A stretch of DNA of 64,000 nt from Episyrphus balteatus (taxonomy: Eukaryota > Arthropoda > Insecta > Diptera > Syrphidae), in the NCBI RefSeq assembly GCF_945859705.1, contig NC_079135.1:121153551-121217550 (forward strand), given 5' to 3'. Each line of letters opens with the position of its first letter. Position 1 is the stretch's first letter. A model generated the notes under the pieces. The model was not told the origin of the DNA. It made no database searches and saw only the letters and a program-made list of their open reading frames with translations. Positions 58,562-64,000 of the stretch are shown piece by piece. The position numbers were made by a program, and so were the translations under genes.

Positions 58562-58588
58562 CATCTTATTCATTTCTTCTCATTTTAA

Positions 58589-58594
58589 TTTATT
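58589..58594 (-). promoter_or_regulatory. Candidate poly(A) signal of PolG2
   Basis: AATAAA on the minus strand about 50 bases past the PolG2 stop and only about 30 bases from the Orc5 stop on the other strand; if used, the two 3' UTRs overlap. Confidence 0.5.
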
Positions 58595-58609
58595 ACATTT
58601 TTGTTTGTT

Positions 58610-58626
58610 AATAAAAAATAAATAAA
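58610..58626 (+). promoter_or_regulatory. Orc5: Candidate poly(A) signals of Orc5
   Basis: Three overlapping AATAAA hexamers about 50-65 bases after the Orc5 stop; transcripts cleaved after them would run into the PolG2 3' end. Confidence 0.55.
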
Positions 58627-58643
58627 ATCCTATCCCAGTTTTG

Positions 58644-58933
58644 TTATGAATTAAATATTTTTTGTAAATAATTGGATACATCTGTTATGTGAATGGTTTC
58701 TGAAAGTGTTGTATCACGGCTACGCAGTTTCATTAAACCTGTTCGAAGAGTTTCAGATTCTAGAATGATACAATAAGGAACACCAATTCGATCCATTTGA
58801 CAAAGTTCTGTGTTGAGTGTGATTGGGTTGTTGGTGTGACATTTTTGGAGATTTAAAGCGGATATACCTAATTTGCGGATAACGTTGCTGATGTGGGTGG
58901 ATAGATCAGTCATATCTGAAGGCATGATATTAT
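58644..58933 (-). CDS. PolG2: PolG2 coding exon 3
   Basis: DNIMPSDMTDLSTHISNVIR to QKIFNS, stop TAA at 58646-58644. The acceptor follows an unusually long pyrimidine run (about 25 T). Confidence 0.92.
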
Positions 58934-61900
58934 CTAAAAAAAAAAAAAAAAAAAAATGTTTAAACAAAAACCGAAGGAATTTTGAATGGAGAATAATTTA
59001 CCTTCAACGTAACAAAATATTCCACATTGATATGGAACAATTTTGCGATTTATAGCCAAAGTGTTCTCTCGGCTACTTTCAATTGAATCAAGGAGTAAGG
59101 CTGAAAAATTAAAAAAAGGTTAAAATATGTATACACTTTATAATTATTTTTTTTTTTTAGTTCTAAGCACTGTTGTTGCGTGATTAACTTTTGCTGCCAA
59201 CTTTTCATCTTAAACAAAAAGGTGAGCCAACTCAGTTTCGGTTAGTCAATCCTAGGAAGCTTACCAAGCACACAAAAGAGTAGGTTGAGTGGTTTTTTTG
59301 TATCAGCCTTAAACCTAAGTAATGAATATCCTTAGGTATTGGCAATTGCTAATTTAACCAGACAATATTCCTGACTTCAACGTGGTGCCACTTGATAACT
59401 GAATCACTGAATGGTTAACTAAGACGATCCATTGGATCTTGTAAATTTGACACCTAAATTACCATCCCAGGAAATAAGCATAAATTATAAGATATTAATC
59501 TCGAGACAATCTCAATTGTCTTGGACAAGACTCCAAAGCCGGCCGACCCCAAAACCTTATTGTGACGAAACATAAAAAAGCTTCGGATCAGCAGATTGAT
59601 ACTGCCGGTACCTACACACGCAAATAAGCTAATGAGAATTAACACTCATGCATTTGGAACGTGCGTACTTTGTACTAACCACTATATGCCGAGCAATTTT
59701 CCTCCATAAATTATGGATGAGAGAAACATTTAGTATGGAGAATGTAAATTCGATAGATAGAATCATATACCTATTTGGATGTGGACTGAGGGAGAATGTC
59801 TTGAGCTTTCGCTATGTTAGCGAATTATGTTTTCTAAAAAAAAATGCTATGAGCTCTTCTCCAAAATTTTAATGAAGACTTTAGACAGGACAGTGGGTTA
59901 ACAGAGTTTGCACAACATCATTTCCTTAAACGGACTTCGAATAGGAGCACTATTAAAAGATCAACAAGATGATTCACTACCCGGATTGGTTTCCGTAAAG
60001 ATAGAAACTACCAAAGCGCATTGGCTGGGTATTTACAGTCATTTAGATGATTTTGCTGCTGTTTTTCAAAAGATATTAAGGATCTGACAAAAGAACAAGC
60101 TGGAAGTATCTTTTAAAAATCTAGAACTAGAGTTTCGGATGACAACGAAGCGACGTATTGATAAGAAAGTGGGATTTTATTATTCCCTTTTCTACATGGA
60201 GTCAAGAGTTGAGAGAAGTATAAAACATTCATCATCCCAGTGTTCTTGTATGTTGTTAAAATTCCGATGTAATAGTAAAAACATAAACATTATTAAAGTT
60301 TGGACTCGATGCACTCGTCTTTAAAAAAGTTTTTAAGGTTTTCAACAGGGTGGGTTTTGAAGGCATTTTTGCAAAATAAAAAGTTTGAGATCATCAAATA
60401 TATTGAGGCATCTCTTCAAACACTTTTTGTACTCTAACAATCGAATCCCATAATATTTATTACAACTCGTTTTGGACATAAACAAACTTCTCCTTGCAGG
60501 ACTGTCTTTGAATTGTAATAAACATATCTAAAGAATATGAAGGTCCCAAGAAAAACTGGTGAGGCCAAGTCTTCTTTGCTCCATGAACAACTTGAAGACC
60601 ACATACCCCAATATCAAGGAGTTGCATAATTACAGGATCCATCTCTTTGCGCTCTTGCTGAAGTTTTTTTTTAATGACAAATTAACATTTGGTTTTTTGA
60701 AAAAGTTTATGTTTGTTTAAAAACGTTCGAAAATTGTTTTAAAATATCTTCGGACTTTGCAAAACCCAATAATTCGCTCTTTCAATTTCGATCACAGAAA
60801 ATGCATTTCGTTTTATCGAAAAAGACCAAATCTTGTTATATCAAATGCTTTTAAGATGCGAGGATGTGATTGATAACAAACGATAGTTCTGTTTTTACAA
60901 GCTTAAATGTTTTCCCGAACGAATTTTTAAAAATGATACAGAAAAAACATCAATGACCGCTTTTCAAATTTCCTGACATTCATTGACCAAAATTGATCCG
61001 AAGAAAGTTTGAAACTCGGCAACATCCAAAATGAGGTAGACGCTCTTTTGTCATCGAATAACCTAGTGGAAAAGACTTAATCGGGCATGATTTTAGGAGA
61101 GAAAAATTAACAATAGATCGAATTCCCATGTTCAGACAAAATTTATCTAATCTTATTAGAAAAAGGCGTTATGAGAAAAAATTTGAGTTATATTGAATGG
61201 GACAATAGCGTGGATATTTTTGAAAAAAAAAAAACTTTGAAAGAAAGATTTTTGGAATGATTTTCGTTTCAGTCATTATCACCGAAAATGGAGGAAAAAA
61301 TCAAAGTAATGTTATAAGAGTTTTATTTAGGATGAGATGGTTAGGTTTCCTGCTGACTTGCCTTTTAATTCAATCCATATGGACAGAAGATTTTATTTAA
61401 GGTTGTACGCAGAAGTGTTGCATTACATCAAATGTGTATTAGCTGGAGAGTACTTTTGACTTTGGCCTAGTTCTAATCTGAGCAGTCAGTGTGCAATAAA
61501 AAGTAATTAAAGAATTAATCTTGGGTGAAAGCGAAGACTTATTAACATTGAAACTTTTTAAATTTCATAATACTTACCACATGCAGTTGTTTCCAACTTA
61601 AACTCGGATCTAATACAAGTTGGAAGTACATCTCTCAACAGTCTCGAATCCTTCATGGCGAAATCTGATTCATTTTCTAATCCCATTGCGGCAATGGGAA
61701 CAAAATGTATTTCTTCCACCTCCATATCACCGCTGTCCAACTTCGACTTAATCTTCAATGACTGCAATTTATGACCACCCACTTCCTCAGTCACCAAATC
61801 GGACAAATAATAACGACTTGGATTCGATGAATATTTCATCCAACAGATTTTTCGTTCTCTTTGAATATGATAGAATTTTTCCAAAGCTACTGATGGTGTG

Positions 61901-62298
61901 AAAAAATAATTTGTCGCTAGGACAGTTTCACGGGGTATATCAATTTGAATTGTTTCATCATCATTAACAACTCTTGGAGCAGAAAACAAGTTTTCTGTTT
62001 TTATAATTAAAGGAAGATCATTTTGAAAATGATTTTTCACATGCAACAGACTCTCTCGAAGTGTATGACTTCGAATAAATGAAAACTTATTCGAATCTCG
62101 TTTAAAATCTTCGTCTATTCCAATAGCTGGATAGGAATTTAACTCTTCTTTGTTTTTATGCCATTCATTTCGGATATTATCGAGCAATGTCGTACCCAAG
62201 GGAAGGAATTTTATATTTTTTATTGTATTCTTTTCTACTAAACCTTTAATAAAGCCAGATTTGGTTAGAAATTCTAGCGACTTGGTTAAGTTCTCCAT
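58644..62298 (-). CDS. PolG2: Mitochondrial DNA polymerase gamma accessory subunit
   Basis: Exons 62298-61578, 59100-59002 and 58933-58644 on the minus strand, 369 residues (Drosophila DNApol-gamma35 is about 360). It is the processivity subunit of the mtDNA polymerase and is built on a class IIa aminoacyl-tRNA synthetase fold. Visible: MENLTKSLEFLTKSGFIKGL at the start, ETVLATNYFFTPSVALEKFY, RERKICWMKYSSNPSRYYLS, then across exon 2 NRKIVPYQCGIFCY, and a C-terminal anticodon-binding-like domain (LGISALNLQKCHTNNPITL, DRIGVPYCIILESETLRTG, TLSETIHITDVSNYLQKIF). Donors CATGTG|GTAAGT and GTTGAAG|GTAAAT; phases 1 and 1. It is the second frame of a dicistronic unit: its ATG shares its A with the GatC stop. 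No separate promoter is evident. Intron 1 (2.5 kb) carries transposon remains. Confidence 0.93.
59002..59100 (-). CDS. PolG2: PolG2 coding exon 2
   Basis: 99 bases, LLLDSIESSRENTLAINRKI to CGIFCYVE; acceptor AATTTTTCAG. Confidence 0.9.
59101..61577. other. PolG2 intron 1, with transposon remains
   Basis: Contains weak LINE-like text (KVFNRVGFEGIF and, in another frame, EIIKYIEASLQTLFVL at about 60332-60435; IGFRKDRNYQSALAG at about 59979-60030) and a transposase-like fragment at 60460-60665. All are too decayed to name. Confidence 0.45.
60460..60665 (-). pseudogene. Fragment of a transposon-derived protein
   Basis: The minus strand encodes LQQERKEMDPVIMQLLDIGV followed by CGLQVVHGAKKTWPHQFF. 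The IGxCGLxxVHGA pattern recurs, from memory, in uncharacterised transposon-derived insect proteins. The reading frame ends shortly after. Family not certain. Confidence 0.4.
61578..62298 (-). CDS. PolG2: PolG2 coding exon 1
   Basis: 240 residues from the ATG at 62298-62296; ends TTAC plus one base of an Ala codon. Confidence 0.92.
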
Positions 62299-62777
62299 CA
62301 ATTGAAATTCTTTTCTTCTTGTTCGAGAGGAATATTGCCGGGAGGAGCAACAAAATAGTCCTCATCTGTTTTCTTAGCGTTGGCTAGAATCTCTTGTTTA
62401 ATATTACCATCAGTGACAATATCTTCACGCAGTTCGAGATTTTGATCTTCGAGAACTGTATAAAGTGGTTCGACAGAATTTGTGTCGATATGGATTATAC
62501 GATTAGCAAATTGAATACTATCTTTAAGAGTTTTAAGAGCTTCTTTACTGTCCAAATCAACTAATGACAAACGTTCTAAGAGTTGAATAGTTTTACTATC
62601 GATTTCAATGTCCTGGGATTCTGGTATGAATGGGATAACCGGCTCAAGTGGCACTTTGGTTTCGTATTTTAGTTCTTTCCAATTGATTTTGGAATTGTCA
62701 CAGGTAGTGTCTAGAGCCTTTTTATTGCAAAAGAAACGATGTTGTGGTCGAAATGCAATAAAAACTCGCCTGTACAT
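62298..62777 (-). CDS. GatC: Glutamyl-tRNA(Gln) amidotransferase subunit C, mitochondrial
   Basis: Single exon, 159 residues, first frame of the dicistron with PolG2. GatC is the small subunit that clamps GatA to GatB; the GatCAB complex turns Glu-tRNA(Gln) into Gln-tRNA(Gln) in mitochondria. Visible: an Arg-rich, acid-free N-terminus (MYRRVFIAFRPQHRFF) fitting a mitochondrial targeting peptide, the family core at about residues 56-121 (IDSKTIQLLERLSLVDLDSK, SIQFANRIIHIDTNSVEPLY, LEDQNLELREDIV) and the C-terminal YFVAPPGNIPLE. The ATG at 62777 is the first in frame and gives the targeting peptide. The stop TGA (62300-62298) overlaps the PolG2 ATG by one base (TGATG). Confidence 0.93.
   Translation of the reverse strand: MYRRVFIAFRPQHRFFCNKKALDTTCDNSKINWKELKYETKVPLEPVIPFIPESQDIEIDSKTIQLLERLSLVDLDSKEALKTLKDSIQFANRIIHIDTNSVEPLYTVLEDQNLELREDIVTDGNIKQEILANAKKTDEDYFVAPPGNIPLEQEEKNFN
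62298..62777 (-). other. First cistron of the dicistronic GatC-PolG2 unit
   Basis: The GatC frame ends and the PolG2 frame starts within TGATG at 62300-62296, on one uninterrupted exon with no intron acceptor between them. Drosophila is known to carry the orthologues as a dicistronic gene. Confidence 0.85.
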
Positions 62778-63013
62778 GGTAAATGCAAGAAAATATAAAT
62801 TATTTAGCAAAAACCAAAAACTTTTGTGAAATCCATTCAACTATTTTTGAGAAATAAAAATAAATGACATACAACACAGATTCTCAAACTGCGAAAGCGA
62901 TGGCGATGGGACAAAATATACTGCTCACAAGAAAAAAGTGGACGATTGGTGTTATCGAGAAAAGAGGTTATTAATCTACTTTACGATTATGATTTTTTTC
63001 TTTGAGTCTATTA

Positions 63014-63165
63014 AAGCCTGGTACGCTGCTCGCGCTAAATTTTAGCTCCCATACATATTATCGAACATTTTTAGCCGAGATAAAATGAGTCCCATACAAA
63101 TTATCGATAACTTGTATGGGAATTTTATCTCGGCTAAAATTTAGCTCGAACAGCGTACCAGGCTT
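63014..63165. mobile_element. Foldback unit 1, AAGCCTGGTACGCTGCTC ends
   Basis: 152 bases with AAGCCTGGTACGCTGCTC at the left and the inverted GCAGCGTACCAGGCTT at the right; inside, GCTAAATTTTAGCTCCCATA and TTATCGATAACTTGTATGGG. Confidence 0.85.
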
Positions 63166-63173
63166 AAATGATT

Positions 63174-63372
63174 AAAGCCTAGTACGCAGATCGAGCTAAA
63201 TTTAAGCTCCCATACAAATTATCGAAAAAATTATCGATAACTTGTATAGGACCTCGGCTTCAATTTCCACACAAGCTATGGATAATTTGTATGGGATACA
63301 TTTAAGCTCGGCTAATTTTGTTCGATAACTTGTATGGGAGCTAAAACTTAGCGCGATCTGTGTCTAGGCTTT
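63174..63372. mobile_element. Foldback unit 2, AAAGCCTAGTACGCAGATCG ends
   Basis: A diverged relative of unit 1 with AAAGCCTAGTACGCAGATCG and CGATCTGTGTCTAGGCTTT ends; the same GAGCTAAATTTAAGCTCCCA and GATAACTTGTATGGGAGCT cores. Confidence 0.8.
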
Positions 63373-63524
63373 AAGCCTGGTACGCTGCTCGTGCTAAATT
63401 TTAGCTCCCATACAAATTATCAAAAAATTTTAGCTGGGCTAAAATGAGTCCCATACAAATTATCGATAACTTGTATGGAAATTTTATCTTGGCTAAAATT
63501 TAGCGCGATCTGCGTACTAGGCTT
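63373..63524. mobile_element. Foldback unit 3, abutting unit 2
   Basis: AAGCCTGGTACGCTGCTCGT at the left end and GCGATCTGCGTACTAGGCTT at the right: it pairs a unit 1-like left end with a unit 2-like right end, suggesting recombination between copies. Confidence 0.8.
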
Positions 63525-63555
63525 TACCGTACGAAATTAACAGCCCTATTCTGGA

Positions 63556-63772
63556 AAACCTCACAAGTCACAAAAACCTCACAATGTGATCATAACTCGA
63601 TTTTGTGAGAATTTATTTCTCCCAAACTTTTTTCTAGCAAACGTCCAACTTGTGAGTTGTAACTTCCTTCAGAGATCAGAGCAGATCACAAATTCGAAAG
63701 CTTTTGTGATACGAAAACTTCACAAAATCAAATTCAACTCACCTTGTGAGGTTCTTGTGACTTGTGAGGTTT
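63556..63772. mobile_element. Different foldback, AACCTCACAAGTCACAA ends
   Basis: AACCTCACAAGTCACAAAAA at the left, TTCTTGTGACTTGTGAGGTT at the right, about 215 bases, non-coding. It is immediately followed by GCGCGAGCAGCGTACCAGGC (63773-63794), the right end of a fourth AAGCCTGG-type unit, so it may be nested in that unit. Confidence 0.75.
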
Positions 63773-63796
63773 AGCGCGAGCAGCGTACCAGGCTTA

Positions 63797-64000
63797 TACA
63801 AATAAAACTGGTGGTCTGATCTAGCTCAAATGCAAATTTATTAGCAGTACCTTGCCATATTATTAGGCCCAAGCGAAAAATACATCTTTTAAGTTTATGT
63901 TACTCAATTTTTATAGTTTTTGTCGAAGAATCAAAAATTTTTTAGTTTTGTTTATTTATACTTATCATGTAGATACAGGACACATATTTTCTCAAATATT
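63797..64000. other. Intergenic, nothing recognised
   Basis: AT-rich to the window edge; no gene or repeat boundary seen. Confidence 0.5.

Noticed and set aside
62778..62840. Upstream in-frame extension of GatC
   Set aside because: No ATG in that frame before 62777; the 62777 start gives a good mitochondrial targeting sequence.

Overview
The window is eukaryotic nuclear DNA, very AT-rich, with spliced protein-coding genes whose introns begin GT and end AG. The proteins look most like their Drosophila counterparts, so I read it as a brachyceran fly (Diptera), probably not a drosophilid. Coding sequence is a small fraction. The rest is introns and intergenic DNA packed with short foldback transposons, decayed LINEs and dispersed repeats.

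Layout: 3-428 (+), 3' end of an ionotropic receptor gene. 429-8172, repeat-rich DNA including a ~1.9 kb palindrome. 8219-19274 (-), Lsd-2 (perilipin-2-like), three confident coding exons and two candidate alternative exons. 19275-32510, intergenic DNA with several repeat elements. 32511-36927 (+), Mgstl (microsomal glutathione S-transferase-like), three exons. 36928-40080, a second large palindrome and an 11-bp minisatellite carrying ACGCGT. 40081-51335 (-), SREBP in nine exons, complete from activation domain to C-terminal regulatory domain. 51336-54621, foldback elements and a PIF/Harbinger relic. 54622-58561 (+), Orc5 in three exons with a dead LINE in intron 1. 58644-62777 (-), the GatC/PolG2 dicistronic unit, in which the GatC stop and PolG2 start share one base. 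62778-64000, a cluster of related foldback elements upstream of GatC.

Two genes concern lipid homeostasis (Lsd-2 coats lipid droplets; SREBP switches on lipid synthesis). GatC and PolG2 are both mitochondrial, acting in Gln-tRNA formation and mtDNA replication. Orc5 is nuclear replication. Orc5 and PolG2 converge with overlapping 3' ends, as in Drosophila. I found no new protein system. The more notable items are the conserved dicistron, candidate extra Lsd-2 exons, the large palindromes, nested Harbinger-type insertions with visible TTA/TAA target duplications, and several unnamed dispersed repeat families with multiple copies in the window. Gene identities rest on recognising the protein sequences; no database search was run.
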